From: JADLCB01 sp964398315
GTDB taxonomy: Bacteria > Planctomycetota > Phycisphaerae > Tepidisphaerales > Tepidisphaeraceae
Length of the DNA: 64,000 bases
Assembly: GCA_964398315.1 (NCBI GenBank)
Contig: CAYNMV010000017.1
Span: forward strand, 3,917-67,916
Reading direction: 5' to 3'
Part shown: one piece after another, positions 27,026 through 35,330 of the stretch
Layout: every line of letters starts with the position of its first letter
How positions within the stretch are numbered: position 1 is the first letter of the stretch
Made by a program: the position numbers and the translations under genes
The notes under the pieces: generated by a model
The model's database searches: none
Told to the model about the DNA's origin: nothing
The model's input: only the letters and a program-made list of their open reading frames with translations

Positions 27026-28030
27026 ATGCGCATCCTGATTATCGGCGGAACGGGGCTGATCAGCCGGGGCATCGTCAAACACCTGCTCGACCGCAAGGCC
27101 GACATCACCATGTTCAACCGCGGCCAGCGCGAGAACCCGCTGCCGCCCAGTGTCCGGCTGATCCCCGGCGACCGCAACGACCCGGCCCAGCTTCGCCGGA
27201 CGCTGGACGGGGGGCGGTACGATGTGGTCATTGACATGGTCTGCTTCACCCCCCAGCAGGCCGAGGCGGCGGTGAGCATCTTCGGCGGGCAGTGCGAGCA
27301 GTACATTTTTTGCTCGACCGTCTGCACCTATGGCGTCAAGATCCCGCCGCAGGTGGTGGTTGATGAGACCTTCCCGCAGGAGCCGATCAGTGAATACGGC
27401 CGCAACAAGCTTGCCTGCGAGCGTATTTTCATGCGGGCCGCCGAGGAGCGCGAATTTTCCACCACCATCATCCGTCCCAGCAGCACCTATGGCCCCGGCG
27501 GGCACCTGATTGACAACCTGGAGTACAACGCGGTGGCGTGGGATCGCATCGAAAAGGGCCTGCCGGTGCTGTGCGCGGGTGATGGGCTGGGGCTGTGGGT
27601 CAGCACGCATCGCGACGATGTCGGCAAGCTGTTTGCCTACGCCTGCCTGAACCTCAAGACCTACGATGAGGCCTTCAACGCCACGCGCGAGGAGAACTTC
27701 ACCTGGCGCGATTTTTACCGCGAGGGAGCTGCGGCCCTGGGCAAAAAGGCGCAGCTTCTGTTCATGCCCGCCCAGTGGATCATCGACCATGATCCCAAGC
27801 GCTTCAGCCTCCTGCGGGAAATTACCCGGTATCACGGCGCCTACACCAGCGCCAAGGCCCGCAAGGTCGTGCGCAAGTTCCGCTGCGAGATCGGCTTTGA
27901 GCAGGGTGCCCGCGAAACCATCGAAGACCTCAAGCGGCGAAATGCCTTCCCCAACAGCGATGGCGACACCCTCTACAACCAGATGGTCGAAAAGGCCCTG
28001 AAGGCCGGTGTGCAGCCAGTGGAGGTGTGA
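27026..28030 (+). CDS. NAD(P)-dependent epimerase/dehydratase family protein
   Basis: A 334-residue extended short-chain dehydrogenase/reductase. It opens with MRILIIGGTGLISRG; the GGTGxxS variant of the dinucleotide loop has Ser at the third glycine position. 'CSTVCTYG' and the Y-G-R-N-K motif ('EYGRNKLACE') provide the Ser/Thr-Tyr-Lys active site. The start at 27026 has ACGGAG 5 bases upstream. The GGTGxxS pattern and 'NRGQRENPLP' recall proteins related to isoflavone reductases and the RNA-binding CSP41-type sugar epimerases. The substrate is probably a nucleotide sugar or sugar, but unproven. Confidence 0.87.
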   Translation: MRILIIGGTGLISRGIVKHLLDRKADITMFNRGQRENPLPPSVRLIPGDRNDPAQLRRTLDGGRYDVVIDMVCFTPQQAEAAVSIFGGQCEQYIFCSTVCTYGVKIPPQVVVDETFPQEPISEYGRNKLACERIFMRAAEEREFSTTIIRPSSTYGPGGHLIDNLEYNAVAWDRIEKGLPVLCAGDGLGLWVSTHRDDVGKLFAYACLNLKTYDEAFNATREENFTWRDFYREGAAALGKKAQLLFMPAQWIIDHDPKRFSLLREITRYHGAYTSAKARKVVRKFRCEIGFEQGARETIEDLKRRNAFPNSDGDTLYNQMVEKALKAGVQPVEV

Positions 28031-28141
28031 GGCGGCCTGCCAGTGATTCCTGCACGACGCGCCCCCCCGGCGGGCCGCCCGTGCCGCGAGACAGGCCACA
28101 GGAGGCAGGCGATGGCGCCGCCGCGCAGGATCCGGTGCCTT

Positions 28142-28627
28142 CTACGAACTGGTCGTGTCGTCCTGCTCGATCTCGTTCAGGTAGGTCAGGGCGCGTTCGA
28201 GCTCGTTCTTGAGGTGTCGCACACGCAGCAGACTCTTGACGCGCGTCAGCAGCTCGAACTTGTTGACCGGCTTGGAGACGAAGTCATCCGTGCCGCACTC
28301 GCTGGCCTGCTCGATGTCGCCCAGCTCGTTGAGTGCGGTCACCATCAGGATCTGGATATCCTTGGTGGCCGGATCGCTCTTGAGCTTGCGGCAGACCTGG
28401 AAGCCGCTCATGCGCGGCATCATGATGTCCAGCAGGATCAGGTCCGGGTTGTGCTCGGCCACCTTCTCCAGCGCTTCAACCCCATCGGCGGCGGTGATGA
28501 TCTTCACTGGCAGCGACTCCAGGAACGCCTGAAGCAGTTCCACGTTCTGCGCGTTGTCATCGACGATCAGCACCGTCGAAGGGGGAAGGGCATTGTTGTC
28601 AACCGGTGGCGTCGATTCCTGCGTCAT
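28142..28627 (-). CDS. Single-domain response regulator
   Basis: A 161-residue receiver protein. The acidic pocket is D23/D24 ('IVDDN'), the phosphorylated Asp is D67 ('LLDIMMPRMSG'), T97 and K119 ('SKPV') complete the switch. A C-terminal helix (residues ~125-155, 'KSLLRVRHLKNELERALTYL') may form a coiled coil. There is no DNA-binding or enzymatic output domain, so it must work by protein contact. No histidine kinase is in the window. It lies 22 bp after the DUF2064 gene and is probably co-transcribed with it. Confidence 0.93.
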   Translation of the reverse strand: MTQESTPPVDNNALPPSTVLIVDDNAQNVELLQAFLESLPVKIITAADGVEALEKVAEHNPDLILLDIMMPRMSGFQVCRKLKSDPATKDIQILMVTALNELGDIEQASECGTDDFVSKPVNKFELLTRVKSLLRVRHLKNELERALTYLNEIEQDDTTSS

Positions 28628-28649
28628 AATCTCATCTCGGGTAAAGGCA

Positions 28650-29354
28650 TCAGTCCGGCGGGCCGTCTTGGGGCGGCATCAAGGGCGCGAGGGCGGCCAG
28701 CAGCGCTCGATCGGCTGCATCGCCCGAGGTCTGCAGCCGGTCGATCAGTCGCCGCAGATCGGCGATGTGGTCCACATCCTCCCACCCATCGGCCAGCGCC
28801 AGCGAATACTGCAGGCGCCCGGCCCGCTCGATCGTCTGGTGCGCCTCGCGGCCGCTGGACCAGTCGATCCCTGTCAGCAGTGCTTCGGCATCGACCGCCC
28901 GGCCCAGACCCAGGCACCAGTAGCCACCATCGGCACAGGGGCCGAGGGTGACATCGGCCTGCACCATCAGGCAGGCTGCGCTCAGAAGATGATCGGCTGG
29001 CAGGTCGGGCGAGTCAACGCCCAGAAACAGCCCACGCGCCCAGCGCGATGACACCGCCGCATGCGCCCGCGCCATGCGCTGTCCCAGGTCGCCTTCTCCC
29101 TGCGGCAGCAGGGTCACGGCAGCGCCGCCGATCTCATCCAGCAGCCGGGCAAAATCATGGCGCGCCCCGGGCGGATCAAAGCAGACCACCAGCTCCCCCG
29201 GCCGCAACGCGATCAGTTTCTGCAGGGTGTGCCGCAGGAACAGATCGTGCACCTTCGCCGCCGCCTCGGCCGACAGCGCTGGCTGCAGGCGCGTCTTCAC
29301 CGCGCCCGGCGCTGGGTATTTGGTCATCAGGATAATGGCCAGTGTGTCAAACAT
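28650..29354 (-). CDS. DUF2064/TIGR04282-type glycosyltransferase-like protein
   Basis: A 234-residue GT-A-fold protein. 'AIILMTKYPAPGAVKTRLQP' (K20-T-R22) is the nucleotide-sugar/nucleotide binding start of this family. 'LGVDSPDLPADHL' (D114, D117) is the metal-binding region, and 'GPCADGGYWCLGL' follows. Relatives are annotated as glycosyltransferases linked to arsenosugar biosynthesis (TIGR04282) or as DUF2064; the activity of this one is not known. It is followed at 22 bp by a receiver-domain gene. Confidence 0.85.
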   Translation of the reverse strand: MFDTLAIILMTKYPAPGAVKTRLQPALSAEAAAKVHDLFLRHTLQKLIALRPGELVVCFDPPGARHDFARLLDEIGGAAVTLLPQGEGDLGQRMARAHAAVSSRWARGLFLGVDSPDLPADHLLSAACLMVQADVTLGPCADGGYWCLGLGRAVDAEALLTGIDWSSGREAHQTIERAGRLQYSLALADGWEDVDHIADLRRLIDRLQTSGDAADRALLAALAPLMPPQDGPPD

Positions 29355-29477
29355 GCGCCTGGATCAGCATACCCGATCAGCCCCCCAGCGGGCCAAGCAT
29401 CCGGCGGCATCCCGACTGCTTGCTCCAGGGGCGGCGGCGGTGGGTGTGGCTGGGCACATTCCGCAGGGTCGTGGGGA

Positions 29478-30293
29478 TTACGCCTCGGCAGTCCGGGCCC
29501 TGGCCGCCTGGGCGCGCTGTTCGCGGGCGGTTTGCCGGTTCTTGCCCCACGGCTGCTCGCGCGGGGTCTGGCGCGATACAGCCGGCAGGCCGCCGATGAG
29601 AATCAGGGCACGGCGGGGGATGTCGCTGTGGTTGGGCCCGGTGTAGTGCAGCGTGTAGCCGCCATGAAGGGTAGCGCCGCCAGGCGGCAGGGGGCAGGCG
29701 ACGGCATCGCCGATGCGGTGCCGTTCATCGGGGTGCAGCTCCAGCGCGTGGATGCGCGGATCATCCCCGACCGGCCGGTGCCGCCAGATTTCCTGCGCTG
29801 CATGGCTGCGCGGCACGAACTGCATGCAGCCGTTTTCCAGTGTCGCCTCCTGCAACGGCACCCAGATGCTGATGGTGTGCGGATAGTCCTTCATCGGATC
29901 CCAGTAGGCCGCATCCTGGTGCCAGGGGGTTTCCGCTCCGATGCGGGCAGGCTTGAAAATGGCGTGGGCAATGCTGCACGTTGCCTCAGCGCCAAACAGC
30001 GCCCGGCAGAGCTGTGTCGCGTTGGCCAGCAGAAGCGACTGGTTCATCTCCGGGGCGTAGCGGGCGGGATTGAGGATCTGCGGCAGGACCGCTTCCTTGC
30101 CTTCCTCATCAGTGCCGGCCAGATCGAACTGGTTTCCTTCCTCGCGCCCGGCCCGCTGGGCGAAGATGTGATCATAGCTTTCTCGCAATTGGGCCACGTC
30201 CGCCGGCGTGGTGAGGGCATCAATCGCGAGATACCCCTCGCGGTGGAAGAAGTCGACCTGGTCGGATGAGAGCTGAAAAGTGGGGGCGGTCAT
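29478..30293 (-). CDS. Phytanoyl-CoA dioxygenase (PhyH)-family protein
   Basis: A 271-residue Fe(II)/2-oxoglutarate-dependent dioxygenase-like protein. Metal ligands are H125-x-D127 ('PWHQDAAYW') and H210 ('ATLHGGYTLH'), with R227 placed to bind 2-oxoglutarate. 'FHREGYLAIDALTTPADVAQLR' is the usual N-terminal helix. An AGGAG site lies before the ATG. Planctomycetes carry many such proteins of unknown substrate. The C-terminal ~30 residues are Arg/Ala-rich and probably disordered. Confidence 0.9.
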   Translation of the reverse strand: MTAPTFQLSSDQVDFFHREGYLAIDALTTPADVAQLRESYDHIFAQRAGREEGNQFDLAGTDEEGKEAVLPQILNPARYAPEMNQSLLLANATQLCRALFGAEATCSIAHAIFKPARIGAETPWHQDAAYWDPMKDYPHTISIWVPLQEATLENGCMQFVPRSHAAQEIWRHRPVGDDPRIHALELHPDERHRIGDAVACPLPPGGATLHGGYTLHYTGPNHSDIPRRALILIGGLPAVSRQTPREQPWGKNRQTAREQRAQAARARTAEA

Positions 30294-30473
30294 CGAGGCT
30301 CCTGTGGTGAAGGTTGATGGGACATGCGTGATGGGCGCATCGCAACGGTGGTGATGTATTCCCGCATCAATCGCGCGCTGGGCGCTCGCCCCAGCGGCCC
30401 GTCGTGAACTGTGCTGTCCTGCCGGTGATGGAGATCGCGGAACGGATGCCGTGATGCTCGGGCCCCATGATGC

Positions 30474-30755
30474 TCAGGCCCGCTGCCGAATGATCCAGAT
30501 CATCCGCAGCCCGTACAGCAGGAGCGTTGCCAGCCCCAGGCCGGCCAGCACCGGCCAGAACAGCAGGTCAACACGGATCGCCACATCCTGCTGCCGGCTC
30601 AGCAGCTCATACAGGACATACATGAGCGTTGCCGCCCAGGGCAACTGCAAGGCGATCCGGCCCCGCCGGGTGGATAGTGCCTTCCAGGGATAGCACCAGC
30701 TGATCACGCAAAGCAGCATCGCCAGGATCAACAGGATGGACAGCGCGCCCTCCAT
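30474..30755 (-). CDS. Small two-helix membrane protein, unknown
   Basis: A 93-residue protein; the start at 30755 is set by an AAAGGAGG site 5 bases upstream. Hydrophobic segments are at about residues 4-22 (ending 'ISWCYPW') and 61-84, with a middle stretch 'LPWAATLMYVLYEL' that may be a third. No family recognised. The short basic tail 'RMIWIIRQRA' suggests a cytoplasmic C-terminus. Confidence 0.65.
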   Translation of the reverse strand: MEGALSILLILAMLLCVISWCYPWKALSTRRGRIALQLPWAATLMYVLYELLSRQQDVAIRVDLLFWPVLAGLGLATLLLYGLRMIWIIRQRA

Positions 30756-31246
30756 CACGGCCTCCTTTGAGGCAGGTTGCCCTGCGCCACCCGGCACTGC
30801 GCAGATAAGCCGAACCGTGGCGCTGAGCGCAGCGGCAGACAGGATAACAGAATCGTGCGAATCCATCATCCAGATAGCGCTGCCAGCACGCTGTTTCAAA
30901 GCAAGAATTGCCTGTCCCCGCCGTGGTACCACGACACACAAACAGCCTGCCCGGTGACCACCGAACGCAAAGCCGCGTCATTACAGCACGGGTTCTCCTG
31001 CCATTTCCGGTGGCTGGAGCGGTTTACTGTTGATTCACATGCCAGTTCGTGACACGGGTTTGCATGTGCATGCAGGGCACATCGTCCGCACGGGTTGCAA
31101 ACCCGTGCCACAAATACGCGCATTGGTCTGCCTTCCAAAATCCGAGCGGGGGGGCGTCGTGCCGCGGCAGGCAAACAGCCTGCCCAGCGGCGCCGATCTT
31201 CGGCATGTCATGCGCGCATTTACCAGGCAGCGTCCATTGGCTGATT
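30756..31246. other. 491-bp intergenic region rich in small inverted repeats
   Basis: No credible gene. It holds the element at 31053-31107, a second hairpin GGCAGGC/GCCTGCC (31166-31172 with 31178-31184), and a related AAACAGCCTGCCC string near 30938-30950 (the string occurs twice in this gap). The composition and repeats suggest non-coding dispersed elements. Confidence 0.6.
31053..31107. repeat. Inverted repeat with CACGGGTTTGCA arms
   Basis: CACGGGTTTGCA (31053-31064) and its reverse complement TGCAAACCCGTG (31096-31107) match over 12 bp. The right arm also folds on itself (GCACGGGTT at 31088-31096 with AACCCGTGC at 31100-31108, 3-nt loop). A relative lies at 50796-50818, so this is probably a dispersed palindromic element. 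Confidence 0.7.
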
Positions 31247-31951
31247 TCAGTCCACGTTGGCCTTGATGCCCGAGGGCTGGACAGGCAGGCCGGCGGCGTA
31301 GAGGTGGGAGACATCGCCCACGCCCAGGCAGCGGGGCACCGCCCACTGATCGCTGCGCTCATCGAAGAGGATTGTCGTGACGCTGCTGGGCGGCAGGAAG
31401 AAGCCGGACCAGACCAGCGGCAAAGGCAGTTCCAGCAGGTGAGCCAGCCACCACAGCCCGAACCCGCCATGGCAGAAGACGGCGATGCGGTCGCGGTTGG
31501 AGCGCTCGATGCGGTAACGGCCCCCCTCGCGGCGATAGCCGTGGCGGGCGAGGAAAGCATCGGAGTCGCGCACCACCCGTTCGAAGGTTTCCCGGAGCAG
31601 GGGGTTGGTCAGCGGTTCGTGGGTGTGCCAGTTCTCGGCGGTGACATGGGGCACGCGGGTGCGGATCACTTCGCCGGGCAGGTCCCAGACACACATGTCG
31701 CCCCAGGGTTCTGCACGAACGCGGCAGTCGCCTAATTCGGCGGTCCACTCGGCGATCTGGCCGGTCATGCCGAGCGCATCGGCGGTGTACTGCATCGTGT
31801 GAATCGCCCGCCCCAGGGGCGAGGAGTAAATGTAGTCCAGGCCGATCCTGGACATGCGCTTGGCCAGCGCCTGGGCCTCAAGGTGGCCGGCGGGGGTGAT
31901 CGTGTTGTTGGGATAATCCGGATCAGCGTGACGAATGATGAACAGCCGCAT
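31247..31951 (-). CDS. Histidine phosphatase family protein
   Basis: A 234-residue phosphoglycerate-mutase-like phosphatase. 'LFIIRHADPDYPNNTITPAGHLEAQALAKRM' contains the catalytic RH (R7-H8). 'DYIYSSPLGRAIHTMQYTA' supplies the second Arg, and 'VFCHGGFG' carries the second catalytic His. Substrate is not predictable. It lies 50 bp downstream of the ADP-ribosylglycohydrolase-like gene on the same strand, so the two are probably one operon. Ribosome site is weak. Confidence 0.92.
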   Translation of the reverse strand: MRLFIIRHADPDYPNNTITPAGHLEAQALAKRMSRIGLDYIYSSPLGRAIHTMQYTADALGMTGQIAEWTAELGDCRVRAEPWGDMCVWDLPGEVIRTRVPHVTAENWHTHEPLTNPLLRETFERVVRDSDAFLARHGYRREGGRYRIERSNRDRIAVFCHGGFGLWWLAHLLELPLPLVWSGFFLPPSSVTTILFDERSDQWAVPRCLGVGDVSHLYAAGLPVQPSGIKANVD

Positions 31952-32001
31952 GGCCGGGAACCATACCCGGTCAGGCGCGCGGGGGGAAGGCGGGGGCAGG
32001 A

Positions 32002-34122
32002 TCAGGCACCGGCAGGGGATGGGACGGCTGAGCGAACTTCCACCGGGCCGGTGTGGATTCGGCCGTTCTCAATCACAAAGGCGATACCGCCCTCGGTCAG
32101 CGGGTGGGTGTTATCCGTGGCGGTGAGAGTGGGGCCGTTGGCCAGGGTGCCGATGAGGCGGATGCCCGCCACCGCGAGCGAGAGAGTGCGGGGGCGGCCA
32201 TCCAGCGCCCAGTCGGCGGGGGTCTCGGCGAGGATGATTTCATCATCCCGCATCTTTATCAGGCGCAGCACGGGTGTGCCGCTGCTCAGGGCCAGCAGCA
32301 GGGCGTAGTATCGGCGCATGCCCTGCACACGGACGGCCAGGCCGGCGGCGCTGGCGAGGATGGGCGTGATCGATGCGGTTACGGTGTAGTCGGTCCAGTC
32401 GCGCGTGCCGTGCATGAACAGCCCGCGCCCGGCGTTCTGCACGAGGCGGAATCCATCGCCGGAAACACCCGCATGGCTGACCCCCTCGGCCCAGGCCCGC
32501 ATCCAGGCGGATCCGCCTTCCCGCGGACGGGCGAGGGTGAGGGACGGCGTGCCGTGCCAGTGGAGGCGGTCGACGAAGACTTTTCCGCTGGCGCGGGGTC
32601 GGCCGGTGATCTCGAAGCCGATTTGCGCGATCGGCTGGCCGCCGGTCTCGGGGACGATCCAGGAAAGATCCCGGCGGGCGCCGGGCTCGAGTGTGGTGAT
32701 GGGGCCGGGGAGATGGGTCAGCGCATCGGCGGCGTTGCAGTGGCGTATGAACAGGCGCACGTCCACCGGCTGGTGATTGGCCGGATCGGCTTCGACGGTG
32801 GCTTCAACCTGCTGGGTGGGATAGAGCGCAGGAACGCTGATCAGGCGATAGAAGCTGTCGGCCGGGCCGGGCGGGATGAAGGTGGCGGTGAGGGCGCGAG
32901 CGACCCGGCCGGGGGCCAGGCCGCGGCAACTGAGCCGCAGCCGGCCATCGACATTGTCGATATTGAGCGTGCCGGCTGAATCGGGCGCTTCATCGCACAC
33001 AAATCCCTGCACGCTGCCGGGCAGGGAGAAGTGGAAGCGCGCCCCCTCCTTGGGCCGGCGCGGAGCCAGGCCCGCCAGTCTTCGGCCGATGTTTTCCAGG
33101 CGCAACGACACACGGACGGCATCGGTGATGGACTCGCCGGCATCGGCGGTGGGCAGATAAAGGCGATCTGCCACCGGTCCGCGCCAGTCGGGGCCGGCGT
33201 CGATGCCCGCCAGGCCGTTCTTGATCCCCAGCAGGCACCCGACGTTGCCGCTGTTGCAGTCGGTGTCCCAGCCGAGGGTGTTGACGATGCGCAGCGACTT
33301 TTGAAAGTCACCCTCGCCCCACAGCAGGGCAAGCGCAACCAGTGCATGATTGGGGATGATGTGGCAGCCGCCGCCGTATTGGTCGTAGCCGTAGCGCGGC
33401 TCAACCAGGTCGGCCATGGCCTTGTGCCAGTCATTCGTTTTCTCGCGGAAATCGCGCAGCTCGTCGATCAGGCGATACACAACCGAATCGCGCGGCAGAT
33501 AGCGCATAGCCAGGTCGAACAGCTTGTTCAGGTCTGGCTCGACAAACGCCTGCGCTTCCATTGCCGCCAGGGCGCGGGCAGCGAAGACGGCTTCCCCATC
33601 GTGCGAAACCCGCGCTGCCCGCTCGGCCAGGGCCGCGGCCAGGTCGGGATCGCCGGGCGCAACCATCGCCCAGCCGTCGATAAAGATCTGGGCGCCGATC
33701 TGCTCTGCGACGAGGTGGCCATTGAGCTGCATGCTGCCGCTGCGCGGGGCGGGGATGCCGGCCTGCAGGCGCAGGAATGCGGTGTGCTCGGTGCTGTTGC
33801 CCAGTCCACCCCACCAGAGGATGGTCTTGTTCTCGATGATGTAGTTCAGCCATGTCTGCCCGATCTGCTCCGCGGTCAGGGCATGGCCAGCATCGGGATG
33901 GTCTTCCAGTGCGCGGATGAAGGTGAAGGTGCCGGACAAATCATCATCGGCGACGATCAGGTCGACGTTGCGCTGGCGATGGACGTAATAGTCGATCTGC
34001 CCGAAAGTGCGGACGATATCACGATAGCGCCAGCCCTCGATGGGCCGGCCCAGGTAGACGCCGATCATCTTGCCGAGCACGCCGGCGTAGACGCGCTGGC
34101 CATAGTCCGCCGGAAGGGGCAT
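32002..34122 (-). CDS. ADP-ribosylglycohydrolase-family protein with long C-terminal extension
   Basis: The 706-residue protein has an N-terminal ADP-ribosylglycohydrolase (DraG-like) domain, residues ~5-330. 'GVLGKMIGVYLGRPIEG' starts it; D59-D60-D61 ('IVADDDLSGT') and 'GWDTDCNSGNVGCLLG' near 284-300 are the two metal-binding clusters. Typical family members are about 300-350 residues. Here another ~370 residues follow, beta-rich, ending in a concanavalin/LamG-like segment ('DWTDYTVTASITPILASAAGLAVRVQG'). GGAGGA lies before the ATG. The extension suggests a carbohydrate- or glycoside-directed role rather than protein de-ADP-ribosylation, but this is inference. Confidence 0.88.
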   Translation of the reverse strand: MPLPADYGQRVYAGVLGKMIGVYLGRPIEGWRYRDIVRTFGQIDYYVHRQRNVDLIVADDDLSGTFTFIRALEDHPDAGHALTAEQIGQTWLNYIIENKTILWWGGLGNSTEHTAFLRLQAGIPAPRSGSMQLNGHLVAEQIGAQIFIDGWAMVAPGDPDLAAALAERAARVSHDGEAVFAARALAAMEAQAFVEPDLNKLFDLAMRYLPRDSVVYRLIDELRDFREKTNDWHKAMADLVEPRYGYDQYGGGCHIIPNHALVALALLWGEGDFQKSLRIVNTLGWDTDCNSGNVGCLLGIKNGLAGIDAGPDWRGPVADRLYLPTADAGESITDAVRVSLRLENIGRRLAGLAPRRPKEGARFHFSLPGSVQGFVCDEAPDSAGTLNIDNVDGRLRLSCRGLAPGRVARALTATFIPPGPADSFYRLISVPALYPTQQVEATVEADPANHQPVDVRLFIRHCNAADALTHLPGPITTLEPGARRDLSWIVPETGGQPIAQIGFEITGRPRASGKVFVDRLHWHGTPSLTLARPREGGSAWMRAWAEGVSHAGVSGDGFRLVQNAGRGLFMHGTRDWTDYTVTASITPILASAAGLAVRVQGMRRYYALLLALSSGTPVLRLIKMRDDEIILAETPADWALDGRPRTLSLAVAGIRLIGTLANGPTLTATDNTHPLTEGGIAFVIENGRIHTGPVEVRSAVPSPAGA

Positions 34123-34266
34123 CGGAGCATCCTCCGCAAGGGTGCGGTGAGCTTAGTGGGCAGGGAACCAGGCGGCAAGCAGCGGCAATGGAGTGGGGAG
34201 CGGCCTGATGGAATTGAGACCACAACAGGTAGTGGTTGTGCCGACGGCGCGCCATATTTTAGTGCA

Positions 34267-34304
34267 TGTTCCACGTGGAACAATTGCGCGTTCCACGTGG
34301 AATA
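34267..34304. promoter_or_regulatory. parS-like partition site pair
   Basis: TGTTCCACGTGGAACA at 34267-34282 is a perfect 16-bp palindrome identical in its 14-bp core to the parS centromere sites bound by ParB in pseudomonads, and close to the general bacterial consensus. A second site at 34289-34304 (GTTCCACGTGGAAT core, one mismatch) lies 22 bp away centre to centre. Both are intergenic. No parA/parB gene is in the window, and a local operator for the 34122 gene is the alternative. Confidence 0.65.
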
Positions 34305-34387
34305 TTGGCGCGCAGCATAATCTGCCGGGGCGGAAATACGTTCCTCAATGCCAACCTTTGAACCCTTTTACCTGTTCCCCGTCCCCT

Positions 34388-35119
34388 TCACCGCTCGCTT
34401 CCGGTAAAGGGATGATCCGGCTGCCAGCCGAGGCGCTGATGCGTGTGGGCGACATCGGCGTGGTGGATCGCATCGGGGTGTCCGAGGACATAAAAAACCT
34501 CGTAGCCCAGGTCAGGCAGTTCCAGCGCCAGGCGGGCGGCCTTGCCGATGTCACGACGGTCGATGTACTGCCAGTTGCCTTCGGTGGCGGGGCGGCCGTA
34601 CTTGTCAGCGCCCAGATTCTCATCGGCGATGTAGGCGGGGCGAAGGACCGCGCTGCTGATCCCATCGTTCAGGTAAAACTGGCGGGCGATCAACTCCTGG
34701 CAGGCCTTGGTCAGGCCGTAGGGGTGGGTGTGGGTCTCCAGCGGCAGATCACGGCGGAGGAAGACTCTGGCATCCTGGTGCCGCTTGACCACCGCGATGG
34801 AGGAGATCAGCACCACCCGTTTTACACCGGCTTCGCGGGCGGCCACGTAGAGGTTGACCGTGCCGGTGACATTCACCTCAAACGGCACCTGCGGCGTGGC
34901 ATACAGCCCGCGGCGGCGCGGTGCCATGTGGGCAATGATCAGGGCATCCATCCCTTCCATCGCGCGCTGGCAGACCGCGGCATCGGTCACACTCCCGACC
35001 AGCTTCTCCCCCGGACCCGGCGCCTCCACCACATCCAGCAGCCGCAGATCATGCCCATCGAACGCCTGGACCAGCCCCTCTCCCAGGAATCCGGCCGCCC
35101 CGGTAATCAGCACGCGCAT
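34388..35119 (-). CDS. NAD-dependent epimerase/dehydratase family protein
   Basis: A 243-residue short-chain dehydrogenase/reductase-type sugar epimerase. The start at 35119 (MRVLITGAAGFLGEG) is chosen because GGGAG lies about 6 bases upstream and the NAD-binding GxxGxxG motif then begins at residue 7. 'LISSIAVVKRH' and Y-G-L-T-K ('HPYGLTKACQE') form the Ser-Tyr-Lys site. It is shorter than most nucleotide-sugar epimerases (about 310-340), with a reduced C-terminal substrate domain. It is divergent from the heparinase gene at 35331. Confidence 0.88.
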   Translation of the reverse strand: MRVLITGAAGFLGEGLVQAFDGHDLRLLDVVEAPGPGEKLVGSVTDAAVCQRAMEGMDALIIAHMAPRRRGLYATPQVPFEVNVTGTVNLYVAAREAGVKRVVLISSIAVVKRHQDARVFLRRDLPLETHTHPYGLTKACQELIARQFYLNDGISSAVLRPAYIADENLGADKYGRPATEGNWQYIDRRDIGKAARLALELPDLGYEVFYVLGHPDAIHHADVAHTHQRLGWQPDHPFTGSER

Positions 35120-35237
35120 GGATGCTCCCATATCAGCCACCAGCACCCCGGCGGTGGTCTCCGCTCCACCTGCGTATCCGGCGCTGGCCGTGGTCTGGCA
35201 GTATACGCCGCCGGGCTCGGGGGAAAAAGGAAATTGC

Positions 35238-35265
35238 TTGAAACCCCTGTAATCAAGCGTATGAT
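35238..35265 (+). promoter_or_regulatory. Sigma-70-type promoter of lyase gene
   Basis: TTGAAA (35238-35243), 16-bp spacer, TATGAT (35260-35265), about 65 bp upstream of the start at 35331. Confidence 0.7.
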
Positions 35266-35330
35266 CTGATTTTTTGGCGATGCCTCCTCGGTGGCGGTAC
35301 GCCATAACCCGTCAAATCAGGTAAAGCCCC

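Noticed and set aside
26678..28099. 473-codon open frame on the minus strand over the epimerase gene
   Set aside because: It is antisense to a well-supported epimerase and overlaps folE in another frame; composition and motifs show it is a high-GC shadow frame.
34267..34304. Reading the paired palindromes as another LacI operator like the 10.3-kb pair (same 22-bp spacing)
   Set aside because: The sequence matches parS much better, and no LacI gene is adjacent. It is kept as the stated alternative rather than the main call.
35236..35259. GCTTGA and TCAAGC half-sites inside the promoter of the 35331 lyase gene, as a LacI operator
   Set aside because: The half-sites are everted relative to TCAAGCGCTTGA and 12 bp apart, so they do not form the same operator. 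Chance is likely in a region of this composition.
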